From NCBI RefSeq assembly GCF_026627255.1, contig NZ_JAPNLM010000001.1:745600-809599 (forward strand): DNA of 64,000 bases, written 5' to 3'. Each line of letters opens with the position of its first letter. Positions within the stretch are counted from its first letter, which is position 1. Positions 50,880-59,504 of the stretch are shown here, in pieces. The translations under genes and the position numbers were made by a program. The DNA comes from Streptomyces antarcticus (lineage in GTDB: Bacteria > Actinomycetota > Actinomycetes > Streptomycetales > Streptomycetaceae). The notes under the pieces were generated by a model. It did not search any database, was not told where the DNA came from, and saw nothing but the letters and a program-made list of their open reading frames with translations.

Positions 50880-52142
50880 TCAGGCGGCCGCGCCGGCCTT
50901 CCACTTGTCCCAGCTCATGTTCCAGCCGTTGAGGCCGTTGTCGGGCTGGATGGTCTTGTCCGGGGAGTTGACCACGGTGACCACGTCGCCGATCAGCGAG
51001 TTGTCGAAGAACCAGGCGCCCGGCTGGTTCGGGTCGTTGGCGCCCTTGGCGTCGTTCAGGCCGACACAGCCGTGGCTGGTGTTGGCGCTGCCGAAGATCG
51101 AGTCCGACCCCCAGTAGTTGCCGTGGATGAAGGTGCCGGAGTTCGACAGCCGCATCGCGTGCGGGACGTCCTTGATGTCGTACTCGCCCTTGCCGTCGTC
51201 GTCCGTGAAGCCGACGGTGGCGCCGTTCATCCGGGTCTCCTTGAACTTCTCGGAGATCACCATCTGACCGTTGTACGTCGGGTTCTCCGGGGAGCCCGCC
51301 GAGATCGGGATGGTCTTGAGGACCGCGCCGTCCCGGGTGACCGTCATCTGCTTGGTCTTCGCGTCGACCGTGGAGACCTGGCTGCGGCCGATCTTGAAGG
51401 TGACCGTCTTGCTCTGGACGCCCTGGACGCCGGGGGCCCCCTGCACGCCCTCCAGCGCCAGCTTCAGCGTGACGGTGGAGTTCGCCTGCCAGTACTGCTC
51501 CGGGCGGAAGTCGAGGCGCTGCGACCCGAACCAGTGGCCGACGACCTCCTGGCCGCTGCTGGAGTTCACCTCGATGGCCGACTGGACGGCCTTCTGGTCC
51601 TTGATCGGCTTGTTGAAGGTGATCGAGACCGGCATGCCCACGCCGACGGTCTGGCCCTCGTCCGGGATGAACGAGCCGACGAAGCTGTTCTCCGGGGAGA
51701 CGGTGGTGAAGGAGGCGTTCTCGTGCGCCTCGCGCCCGTCGGCGTCCTTCGCGGTCGCCGCCAGCGCGTACTTCGTCGAGCGCTTCAGGGCGCCGTCGGG
51801 CTTCCAGCTCTTGCCGTCGGCGGCGATCTTGCCCGCCACGGCCGCGCCGCCCTCGGCGCTCTTCAGCTCGACCTTGGTCAGGGTGCCGTCGGTGACGGCC
51901 ACGTTGGTCGCGTCGTTGAGGCCGACGTTGGTGGCGCCGTCCTTGGGAGTGATGGCTATTCGGGCCTTGGACGCGTCCTTGGCCGCGGCCGCGTCGACGT
52001 CCGCCTGGGACTTGCTGGTCTCGCTCGCGTTCGGCTTGTCACCGCCCTCGCCGCTGCAGGCCGAGAGCACCAGTACGCCGCCGAGCACGGCGGATACGGC
52101 CACCAGGGACCTTCTCCGCCGCTTGCTGTCCGTCCTCAACAC
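50880..52142 (-). CDS. L,D-transpeptidase lipoprotein with Ig-like domains
   Basis: The 420-residue product has a basic signal peptide and lipobox LSAC (about residue 25). Two Ig-like domains (about 50-245) and a YkuD catalytic domain (about 255-380) follow. The active-site pattern is HGNYWGSDSIFGSANTSHGC with the nucleophile Cys and its His. It forms 3-3 peptidoglycan cross-links outside the membrane, as the actinobacterial Ldt enzymes do. The GTG at 52142 follows GGAG closely; TTG at 52139 is equally possible. Confidence 0.92.
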   Translation of the reverse strand: MLRTDSKRRRRSLVAVSAVLGGVLVLSACSGEGGDKPNASETSKSQADVDAAAAKDASKARIAITPKDGATNVGLNDATNVAVTDGTLTKVELKSAEGGAAVAGKIAADGKSWKPDGALKRSTKYALAATAKDADGREAHENASFTTVSPENSFVGSFIPDEGQTVGVGMPVSITFNKPIKDQKAVQSAIEVNSSSGQEVVGHWFGSQRLDFRPEQYWQANSTVTLKLALEGVQGAPGVQGVQSKTVTFKIGRSQVSTVDAKTKQMTVTRDGAVLKTIPISAGSPENPTYNGQMVISEKFKETRMNGATVGFTDDDGKGEYDIKDVPHAMRLSNSGTFIHGNYWGSDSIFGSANTSHGCVGLNDAKGANDPNQPGAWFFDNSLIGDVVTVVNSPDKTIQPDNGLNGWNMSWDKWKAGAAA

Positions 52143-52285
52143 GTCACTCCATCGTCGCCGGGTACCCCGCGGCTGCCGTCGCGGGGTTGGCCGGGCAGGG
52201 GGCAGAGCCCCCTGCCTCGTCCCTGACAACGCGTTAACGTTGGAGATCGGTTCCATCATCCGTTGGGATGTGGGCAACCCCACGG

Positions 52286-52627
52286 TCAGGCGTTGTCGGT
52301 TTCTTGGTCGAAGTCCCCATCTTCCTCGTCCAGGTCCCACTCCATGGACTCGGGGTCGTATTCGACGGGCTCGCTGCTCCAAGAGGCCTGCGCGAGTTCC
52401 ACCCCCGGGATGTCCACGACCAGGTCAGTGGGGTCGACGAGGTACGCGAGGGCCTCCGACTCGTCCTCGCGGACGGCGGTCTCGGCGTGGCCGCGCTCCT
52501 CGTCCGGCATGAACTCGTCGTCCTTGATGTGCGCGAGGGCCGCTCCGGTGAGTGCTTCCGGATCGGGCACCTCCAGTACCAAATCAACCCGAAGTCGTAC
52601 GTACCGTGATGTCTCAGAAGGGTTCAT
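52286..52627 (-). CDS. Acidic hypothetical protein (113 aa)
   Basis: The ATG at 52627 gives a strongly acidic protein. The first part has alternating hydrophobic residues (YVRLRVDLVLEVPDPEAL) and the C terminus is Asp/Glu-rich (EYDPESMEWDLDEEDGDFDQE). It is probably soluble. The frame is open upstream but lacks coding character there. No family is recognised. Confidence 0.65.
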   Translation of the reverse strand: MNPSETSRYVRLRVDLVLEVPDPEALTGAALAHIKDDEFMPDEERGHAETAVREDESEALAYLVDPTDLVVDIPGVELAQASWSSEPVEYDPESMEWDLDEEDGDFDQETDNA

Positions 52628-52734
52628 ACGACGGAGAGTAAGCCCGGGGAACCCCCGGCTTTCCCACGACCCGCCCCTTTCCGTAGCATCACCGCACACG
52701 GCCAATTCGCTGCTGCCACAAGGGGGATCGCACC

Positions 52735-53085
52735 GTGTCCGCACGCCGACCGCTGCTCACCGCTCTCGGAGCGACCACCCTCCTCGCCGCCCTGTGGTTC
52801 GTGCCCTCGGCGGGTGCCACCGCGCCGGGTACCGGCACGAGCCGTTCCGGTGCGCCCGACGCCGCGAACAGCGCGGGTCCCGCCGCCACGGCGACGACCG
52901 GAACCATCACGCGCGGAACCGCCGCGGGCGGAACCGTCCCGCACGCCGCCGGGAAGCCCGCGCCGCTGCTGCTCGCGGACACCGGCTCCGTGGACACCGC
53001 CCCCTACCTGCTGGGCGGTACGGCCTGCCTGGGCCTCGGGGCGGGGTTCGTGGCCTTCTCGGTACGCCGCTCCCGGACGCCCTGA
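52735..53085 (+). CDS. Small secreted protein with LAXTG-type sortase signal
   Basis: The 116-residue product has a signal peptide (about 1-28), a Thr/Ala/Gly-rich low-complexity middle, and a C-terminal sorting signal. The signal is LADTG at about residue 80, a hydrophobic segment (TAPYLLGGTACLGLGAGFVAF) and a basic end (VRRSRTP). Class E sortases of Streptomyces recognise LAXTG, so the protein is probably attached covalently to the cell wall. The GTG at 52735 is the only good start. Confidence 0.72.
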   Translation: MSARRPLLTALGATTLLAALWFVPSAGATAPGTGTSRSGAPDAANSAGPAATATTGTITRGTAAGGTVPHAAGKPAPLLLADTGSVDTAPYLLGGTACLGLGAGFVAFSVRRSRTP

Positions 53086-53132
53086 CCCGGGGCCGGCGGG
53101 CGCCGCGCGGGCGGCGGAAACGGAAACGAAGA

Positions 53133-53170
53133 CGCAAGGGGCCGCCCCCGACAGGAGGCGGCCCCTTGCG
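53133..53170. terminator. Bidirectional hairpin terminator
   Basis: Perfect 14-bp arms (CGCAAGGGGCCGCC) flank a 10-nt loop, between the sortase-substrate gene and the converging hutH. Confidence 0.7.
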
Positions 53171-53194
53171 CCGCACCGCACCGCACCGGCCGGG

Positions 53195-54742
53195 TCAGGC
53201 CAGCGGTCCCGTCACCGGCTCCACGGCGGCGAGGAGAGCACCCGTACGGATGAACTCGTCGGCGGCGGCCAGGTCAGGGGCGAGGAAACGATCCGGCCCG
53301 GGGCCCTGCACGCCCGCCGCGCGGGCGGCGGCGATGGCGGCGCGGCTGGCCGGCGCCGGGGTGAGCCCGTGGCGCAGCTCGATGGCGCGGGTGGCCGCGT
53401 ACAGCTCGATCGCGATGATCCGGGTCAGGTTGTCGATGGCGGTACGGAGCTTGCGCGCCGCCGACCACCCCATGGAGACGTGGTCCTCCTGCATGGCGGA
53501 GGAGGGGATGGAGTCGGCGGAGGCCGGGACCGCGAGCCGCTTCATCTCGCTGACCAGGGCGGCCTGCGTGTACTGGGCGATCATCAGCCCGGAGTCCACG
53601 CCGGCGTCGTCCGCGAGGAACGGCGGGAGGCCGTGGCTGCGGTTCTTGTCGAGCAGCCGGTCGGTGCGGCGCTCGGCGATGGAGCCGAGGTCGGCGGCGG
53701 CGATGGCGAGGAAGTCCAGCACGTAGGCGACCGGGGCGCCGTGGAAGTTGCCGTTGGACTCGACGCGCCCGTCGGGCAGGACGACGGGGTTGTCGACGGA
53801 CGCGGCCAGCTCGCGGGAGGCGACGAGGGCGGCGTGCGCCATGGTGTCGCGGCCCGCGCCGGCGACCTGGGGGGCGCAGCGCACCGAGTAGGCGTCCTGG
53901 ACGCGCGGGGCGGACTCCTCCTGGAAGTGCCCGGTGAGTCCGGAGCCCGCCAGTACGGCGGCCATGTTGGCGGCGGAGGCGCCCTGGCCCGGGTGCGGGC
54001 GGATGGCGTGCAGCTCGGGCGCGAGGACCTTCTCGGTGCCGAGCAGCGCCTCCAGGGTGAGCGCGGCGGTGATGTCGGCGGAGGTGTACAGCTTGCCGAG
54101 GTCGGCGAGGGCCATGACCAGCATGCCGAGCATGCCGTCGGTGCCGTTGAGGAGGGCCAGGCCCTCCTTCTCGCGGAGCTCGACGGGCTCGATGCCGGCC
54201 TCGGCGAGCAGCTCGCCGGCCGGGCGGACGGTCCCGTCCGGGCCCTCGGCGTCGCCCTCGCCCATGAGCGCGAGCGCGCAGTGGGAGAGCGGCGCGAGGT
54301 CGCCGGAGCAGCCGAGGGAGCCGTACTCGTGGACGACGGGAGTGATGCCCGCGTTCAGCACGTCGGCCATGGTCTGGGCGACGGAGGGACGGACTCCGGT
54401 GTGCCCGGAGGCGACGGTCTTCAGCCGCAGGAACATCAGGGCGCGGACGACCTCCCGCTCGACGCGCGGACCCATGCCGGCGGCGTGCGAGCGGACGATG
54501 TTGCGCTGGAGCTGGGCGCGCAGCTCGGGGCTGATGTGCCGGGAGGCGAGGGCGCCGAACCCGGTGGACACCCCGTAGACGGGCTCGGGCTTGGCGGCGA
54601 GGGCCTCGACGATCTCGCGGGCGCGGGCGAGCGCGTCGAGCGCCTCGCCGGACAGCTCGATCCGGGCGTTGCCGCGGGCGACGGCGATGACGTCCTCGGC
54701 GGTGACCCCGGACGTCCCCACCACGACAGTGTGCATATCCAT
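53195..54742 (-). CDS. hutH: Histidine ammonia-lyase
   Basis: The 515-residue enzyme deaminates histidine to urocanate, the first step of histidine use. The MIO cofactor triad lies in SLGCSGDLAPLSH at residues 145-147. It is Cys-Ser-Gly rather than the common Ala-Ser-Gly, which I recall is normal for Streptomyces. YGVSTGFG (about 56-63) and QEDHVSMG are intact. The ATG giving MDMHTVVVG is preferred over a GTG three codons upstream because it matches the family start. No other hut genes are adjacent. Confidence 0.95.
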   Translation of the reverse strand: MDMHTVVVGTSGVTAEDVIAVARGNARIELSGEALDALARAREIVEALAAKPEPVYGVSTGFGALASRHISPELRAQLQRNIVRSHAAGMGPRVEREVVRALMFLRLKTVASGHTGVRPSVAQTMADVLNAGITPVVHEYGSLGCSGDLAPLSHCALALMGEGDAEGPDGTVRPAGELLAEAGIEPVELREKEGLALLNGTDGMLGMLVMALADLGKLYTSADITAALTLEALLGTEKVLAPELHAIRPHPGQGASAANMAAVLAGSGLTGHFQEESAPRVQDAYSVRCAPQVAGAGRDTMAHAALVASRELAASVDNPVVLPDGRVESNGNFHGAPVAYVLDFLAIAAADLGSIAERRTDRLLDKNRSHGLPPFLADDAGVDSGLMIAQYTQAALVSEMKRLAVPASADSIPSSAMQEDHVSMGWSAARKLRTAIDNLTRIIAIELYAATRAIELRHGLTPAPASRAAIAAARAAGVQGPGPDRFLAPDLAAADEFIRTGALLAAVEPVTGPLA

Positions 54743-54864
54743 ATTCAGCACCCTACGGACTGAATCCCTTCATGTCACTAGCGACTTCGACGAGGGCCCC
54801 TTACGCGATGCGTGAGCCGGGGCGGGAGCCGGGGCGGGCCGTGCTCCCGCCCCGGCCCGGGGGC

Positions 54865-55977
54865 TCACTCGCGGCCACGGAAGCGGCGGCGGTCGCCCGG
54901 ACCCCGGGGCGGGGCGTCCGCGAGGCGGACGACGGCGGTGTCCCGGCCCGCGACCACCGGCTTCGCGGAGCGCGCGGCCTTCGCCTTGTACTGGGCCGCG
55001 TCCGCCAGCCGGAACAGCCGCCGGGAGGACTTCACGAGCCCGATCGGATCCCCGGTCGACGCCACCCCGCAGGCCACGCCGTCGCCCAGCTCCAGCTCGC
55101 CGGCCCGGACGCACACCTCCTCGGCGACCCGTACCACCTCGTCCGCCGTCGGACCCGCGCTCACCAGGCAGAACTCGTCCCCGCCGAGCCGCGCCACCAG
55201 CGCACCCGGCAGCATGGCCCCGCACAGGCTCAGCACCGACCCGAACCGCTCCAGCAGCCGGTCGCCCATCGCGTGGCCCAGGGTGTCGTTGACCTTCTTG
55301 AGCCCGTTGAGGTCGCAGACCGCCAGGCTCACCACCGCCCCGGTGCGCCGGTGCTCCTCCAGCGCCTCGTCGAGCCGCATGTCCACGGCCCGCCGGTTGG
55401 CCAGCCCGGTCAGCGGGTCGGTGAAGGCGAGGCGCCGGGCCTCCGCCAGCCGCTCGTTCTGCGCGAGCCCCGCCGCGACCACCGCCGCCAGGACGGTCGC
55501 GAACTCCGCGTCGTCCTCGTCGAAGTCCGGGAGGCCCTGGTCCCGGGCCACGTACAGCTCGCCCCAGGCCCGCCCGCTGAGCACGATCGGGGCGACCACG
55601 CACGTACCGCGCCCGCGGCGGCGCAGGGCCTGACCGCGCCGTCCGGGGCGGCTGTCCACGGCGCTCTCGACCCAGGCGTGCGGTCCGCCGCCGCCGGCCC
55701 AGCGTTCGTGCAGGAACTCGGTGATCTCCGGGAAGTCGTGCACCGGGTAGGACTCGTCCTCGGGGAACTCCTCCTCGCCCGCCCGCCGCTCCCCCTCGTT
55801 CACGAGCACCCGCAGCCGGCCCCGCTCCCGCTCCCACGCGGAGATCGCGGCGAACGACCCGCCCATCGCCACCCGCGCGCCCCGCGCGGCCGCTCGCACA
55901 CTGTCCTGCGGCGCGCACGCCGCGGCCATCGCCTGCGCGAGTCCCACCACGGCCCGCAGCCGTGCGTCAACGCCCAT
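54865..55977 (-). CDS. cdgE: Diguanylate cyclase with GAF-like sensor
   Basis: The 370-residue product has an N-terminal GAF-like domain (about 15-175) and a GGDEF domain (about 185-355). The signature GGDEF is intact at about 265-269, after DPLTGLANRRA, so c-di-GMP synthesis from two GTP is expected. The usual inhibitory RxxD just before GGDEF is absent (ALVARL). c-di-GMP controls development through BldD in Streptomyces. The symbol rests on neighbourhood (next to hutH). An in-frame GTG one codon upstream is an alternative start. Confidence 0.86.
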   Translation of the reverse strand: MGVDARLRAVVGLAQAMAAACAPQDSVRAAARGARVAMGGSFAAISAWERERGRLRVLVNEGERRAGEEEFPEDESYPVHDFPEITEFLHERWAGGGGPHAWVESAVDSRPGRRGQALRRRGRGTCVVAPIVLSGRAWGELYVARDQGLPDFDEDDAEFATVLAAVVAAGLAQNERLAEARRLAFTDPLTGLANRRAVDMRLDEALEEHRRTGAVVSLAVCDLNGLKKVNDTLGHAMGDRLLERFGSVLSLCGAMLPGALVARLGGDEFCLVSAGPTADEVVRVAEEVCVRAGELELGDGVACGVASTGDPIGLVKSSRRLFRLADAAQYKAKAARSAKPVVAGRDTAVVRLADAPPRGPGDRRRFRGRE

Positions 55978-56087
55978 CACACCAGGTTAGGGGGTTTGTC
56001 TGATTTAGTGACAATTTGGCGCGATGTTCCACCGCCCGGAAGCCCCGAGCGGCGCCCGAGCCGGGCCGCGCCAGGTCGCGCCGCGCC

Positions 56088-56128
56088 GGACCGCCCCGGG
56101 CCGGCCCGGCCCGGACCGCCCCGGGCCG
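56088..56128. repeat. 16-bp direct repeat
   Basis: GGACCGCCCCGGGCCG occurs at 56088-56103 and 56113-56128. It lies in the very GC-rich gap between the diguanylate cyclase start and the enoyl-CoA hydratase stop. Confidence 0.6.
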
Positions 56129-56136
56129 CGCCGGGG

Positions 56137-56946
56137 CTACTGCCCCGGCCAGTTCGGCTTGCGCTTCTCGTTGAACGCCGCCACACCCTCCGCGCGGTCC
56201 CCCGAGAAGGCCACCGTGCGCCAGGCCGCGTCCTCGATCTCCAGACCGGCCTGGAGGTCCATCCCGTGCCCCAGCCGCAACGCCCGCTTGGCCGCGCGCA
56301 GCCCCACCGGGGAGTTCGCCGCCATCCGGCCCGCCAGCGCCAGCGCCTCCGCGGTGTCCGTACCGGCCGCGACCACCGAGTCCACCAGCCCCAGGGCGAG
56401 CGCCTCGGCGGCCTCCACCCGGCGCGCCGTGAAGATCAGCTCGGCGGCCCGGGCCGCGCCCACCCGGCGCGGCAGCAGCTGGGTGCCCCCGCCGCCGGGG
56501 ATGACGCCCACGGACACCTCGGGCAGGCCGACCACCGCCGTCTCGTCGGCGACGATCACGTCACAGGCCAGCGCCAGTTCGAAGCCGCCGCCCAGGGCGT
56601 AGCCGTGGACCGCCGCGATCGTGGGCATCGGCAGCTCCAGCACGCCCCCGTACGCCCCCCGCGTGGTCGGCCGCTGCCGTACCAGCTCGGCGTCCGAGAG
56701 GGAGTTCCGCTCCTTGAGGTCCGCCCCGACGCAGAAGGCCCGCTCGGCGGCCGAGGAGACCACGACCACCCGTACGGAAGGATCGGCGGCGAGGCCGGCG
56801 CAGGCCGCCCCGATGGCGCGGGCCATCTCGGTCGACACCGCGTTCATGGCCTTGGGGCGGTCCAGGACCAGCTCCACGACCCCGTCATCGCCGTGGCGGC
56901 GCACCGATACGAATTCCGACTCGACAGCCGACGGTTCCACTGGCAC
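56137..56946 (-). CDS. Enoyl-CoA hydratase/isomerase family protein
   Basis: The 269-residue crotonase-fold enzyme has the oxyanion-hole motifs RAFCVGADLKE (about 70-80) and HGYALGGGFELALACD (about 114-129). LPEVSVGVIPGGGGTQLLPR carries the second catalytic Glu region. The end AFNEKRKPNWPGQ is typical of hydratases. It probably hydrates 2-enoyl-CoA in fatty-acid or branched-chain degradation; the acyl chain is unknown. The GTG start follows GGGAGGG. Confidence 0.9.
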   Translation of the reverse strand: MPVEPSAVESEFVSVRRHGDDGVVELVLDRPKAMNAVSTEMARAIGAACAGLAADPSVRVVVVSSAAERAFCVGADLKERNSLSDAELVRQRPTTRGAYGGVLELPMPTIAAVHGYALGGGFELALACDVIVADETAVVGLPEVSVGVIPGGGGTQLLPRRVGAARAAELIFTARRVEAAEALALGLVDSVVAAGTDTAEALALAGRMAANSPVGLRAAKRALRLGHGMDLQAGLEIEDAAWRTVAFSGDRAEGVAAFNEKRKPNWPGQ

Positions 56947-56993
56947 AGGCCCTCCCGGTTAACGAACGTTACCGGGGGATCCTAGGGGGCCCG

Positions 56994-57027
56994 CCCGCAC
57001 CCGGACCAGGCCCGCACCCGGACCAGG
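56994..57027. repeat. 17-bp tandem repeat
   Basis: CCCGCACCCGGACCAGG is repeated twice head to tail, with a third degenerate copy continuing to about 57060. It lies in the gap between adenylate cyclase and enoyl-CoA hydratase. Confidence 0.6.
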
Positions 57028-57092
57028 CCCACACCCGCCGGCACGGCCAGGCCCGCACCGGCACCCGCCCTCGCCCGCCCGGCCGGGACGGC

Positions 57093-58250
57093 CTACGCGG
57101 AGCCCGCCCGCTTCCGCCGCGTCAGCGACCACGGCTCCACGACCCCGAGCCCGCGGACGGGCCGCTGCCACATCGGCTGGAGCGCGAAGCGGTACACGCC
57201 GCCGCCCTCCTCCGACTCGGCTTCCTTCTCCGACACCGGTGCGGCCCCGGTCCGGCCCAGTTCCTCGGCCATCGCGCCGTCCACCAGCACCGCGTCCTTC
57301 GGCGCTATCGACGTCAGCCGGCTCGCCAGGTTCACCGTGGTCCCGAAGACGTCGCCCATCCGGGTCGTCACCGTGCCGAAGGCGATCCCCACCCGCAGCT
57401 CGGGCATCTGCGGGTCCACCTCCATGGTCTCGATGAGCCGCAGCGCGATCTCTGCCGCCGTCGCCGCGTCGTCGGCGCAGTACAGCACCTCGTCGCCCAG
57501 CGTCTTGATCAGCCGGCCGCCGTGCGCGGCCACCAGGTCCGCCGCCGTCGTCTCGAAGGCCTCGACCAGCTCGCCGAGCTGCTCCTCCTCCAGCCGCCGC
57601 GTCAGCCGGGTGAAGCCCACCAGGTCCGCGAAGCCCACCGCGAGGCGCCGGTCGACCATCTCCTCGTCGTCCGCCACCTGCACCACGCGCCCGGTGGCGG
57701 CCGCCAGCTGGCGGCGCCACACGTAGACGAGGAACTCCTCCAGCTCCGGCAGCAGCAGCTCGACCAGCGGGTACGTGACCTCCGTACGGGTCATCCCCGG
57801 CTCCGGCGGCTCCGTCAGCCCCTCCAGGAACGAGTCGATCTGCCACTCCGCCAGCCTCGCCGTGGTCTGCCCGGTGGACCGCGCCACCTGCACCGCCATC
57901 GGCTCGGACAGCAGCCCGGCCTCCACCAGGCCCGCGAGGCGGCGCAGCGCCAGTACGTCCGCCTCCGTCAGCGCCTTGGCCTGACCGATGTCGGCGAAGC
58001 CCATGGCCCGCCAGAAGCGCGAGGCCAGCTCCATCGAGACACCGGCGCTGCGGGCGGCCTGGAAGGGGGTGTAGCGGCGCTCGGCGCCGAGGATCAGCTG
58101 CTCCAGCCGGATGGCGAGCGGATCCGCGGTCGGCTGCGCCGTGTAGTCGACCTCGTGGTGGGAGGTGTGCTGGTCCCGCCCGATGGGGGTGCCGGGACCG
58201 GTCCCGGGCCCGTTGGGGGAGGCGCTGGGTGAAGGGTCGTCGACGGTCAA
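57093..58250 (-). CDS. cya: Class III adenylate cyclase
   Basis: The 385-residue product has an N-terminal regulatory helical region with a MerR-like stretch (about 55-120, FQAARSAGVSMELASRFWRAMG). A class III cyclase domain follows at about 205-350. The metal Asp are in GFADLVGFTRLT and KTLGDEVLY, and the transition-state residues are in TTVNLASRLTSI. It makes cAMP, which affects germination and antibiotic production in Streptomyces. TTG at 58250 is chosen because AGGAGG lies 7 bases upstream; an ATG at 58268 has no such site. Confidence 0.9.
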   Translation of the reverse strand: MTVDDPSPSASPNGPGTGPGTPIGRDQHTSHHEVDYTAQPTADPLAIRLEQLILGAERRYTPFQAARSAGVSMELASRFWRAMGFADIGQAKALTEADVLALRRLAGLVEAGLLSEPMAVQVARSTGQTTARLAEWQIDSFLEGLTEPPEPGMTRTEVTYPLVELLLPELEEFLVYVWRRQLAAATGRVVQVADDEEMVDRRLAVGFADLVGFTRLTRRLEEEQLGELVEAFETTAADLVAAHGGRLIKTLGDEVLYCADDAATAAEIALRLIETMEVDPQMPELRVGIAFGTVTTRMGDVFGTTVNLASRLTSIAPKDAVLVDGAMAEELGRTGAAPVSEKEAESEEGGGVYRFALQPMWQRPVRGLGVVEPWSLTRRKRAGSA

Positions 58251-58506
58251 GGGCCGCCTCCTGTCCATTCCGTGCGCAATGCCCTGCCGAACCGGTTGAT
58301 CACCACGAGCACTGGGATCGCCTAAACCATACGGCAGGTGTGCCGTAGCTCACTCCCCCTACTCGTTCTTTGAGCACTCCCCCGCCCGCGCCCTCCCCGC
58401 CAGGGCGCCTGGGCCGTACGGGGGAAACCGGCGGGGACCCGCCCGGGCCGGCGCGGACGGCGGGCAGGGGCGGGAAACGGGCGGGGAGGCGGCCCCGGGC
58501 GGCGGC

Positions 58507-59373
58507 TCAGTGGACGGAACGCAGGTGGATCACGTCGCCCGCACCGACCGCCTCGTGCCGGTCCTCGGCCGTACGGATCACCAGGCGGCCGTCGGCGTCC
58601 ACCGCTTCGGCCGTTCCGGTGAGGGTGCGCCCGCCCGGGAGGTCCGCGCGGACGTGCCGGCCGAGGGTGGCACAGCCCGCCGCGTAGGTCTCCTGGAGGC
58701 CGCTGGCGGCGGGGTCGCCGCCGGCCGCGCGCCAGTTCCCGTACCACTGCTCCAGGGAGCGCAGCACGGCCCGCAGCAGCGGGTCACGGTCGGTCACGGC
58801 GGCCTTGGCCAGGGCGAGGGACCCGGCGGTGGGCACCGGCAGCTCGTCCTCGGTGAGGGTGACGTTGAGCCCGATCCCGAGAACCACTCCTTCGGCGACC
58901 CGCTCGGCGAGGATCCCGCCGGTCTTGCGCTCCTCCCCGTCCACGGTGACCAGCAGGTCGTTGGGCCACTTGAGGGCGGTGTCCACGCCCGCCGCCCGGG
59001 ACAGCCCGGTCGCGGTGGCCACCCCCGCCAGCAGGGTCAGCCACCCCCAGCGCTCCTGCGGCACCGCGTCGCCCGGCTTGAGCAGGACGGAGAAGAACAG
59101 GCCGGACCGGGGCGGAGCGACCCAGCTGCGGTCGAGGCGCCCGCGTCCGGCGGTCTGCTCCTCGGCGACGAGCACGGCCCCCTCGGGGAGCTCCGCGGCC
59201 CGGGCGGCGAGGTCGCTGTTGGTGGACCCGGTGGCGGCGACCACCTCCAGGGAGGTCCACAGCCCCCCGTCGGTGACGAGGGCCCGCCGCAGGCCCGCGG
59301 CGTTGAGCGGCGGCCGGTCCAGGCTCGACCAGCGGCCGGCAAAAGCTCCGGCTGATGCATCTGAAGGCGTCAT
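58507..59373 (-). CDS. birA: Biotin--[acetyl-CoA-carboxylase] ligase
   Basis: The 288-residue product is a group I biotin protein ligase without the N-terminal DNA-binding domain. The biotinyl-AMP loop GRGRLDRSW lies at about 83-91. STNSDLAARA, KWPNDLLV and GGILAE (about 160-180) follow, then a C-terminal SH3-like domain. It attaches biotin to the carboxylase carrier subunit. It is divergent from pccB, one of the carboxylase subunit genes it serves. The ATG at 59373 gives the family length. Confidence 0.93.
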   Translation of the reverse strand: MTPSDASAGAFAGRWSSLDRPPLNAAGLRRALVTDGGLWTSLEVVAATGSTNSDLAARAAELPEGAVLVAEEQTAGRGRLDRSWVAPPRSGLFFSVLLKPGDAVPQERWGWLTLLAGVATATGLSRAAGVDTALKWPNDLLVTVDGEERKTGGILAERVAEGVVLGIGLNVTLTEDELPVPTAGSLALAKAAVTDRDPLLRAVLRSLEQWYGNWRAAGGDPAASGLQETYAAGCATLGRHVRADLPGGRTLTGTAEAVDADGRLVIRTAEDRHEAVGAGDVIHLRSVH

Positions 59374-59504
59374 GCAACCCAATGTAGGTGTGTCAAACGC
59401 CGCACTGCCGAGCGCCATGCCCGCCGATACGCTACGCACCAGTAGCCAGCAGTAGTCAATCAATTGACCAGGCCGTTGACACCACGCAGGGAGCCGCGAC
59501 CCCG

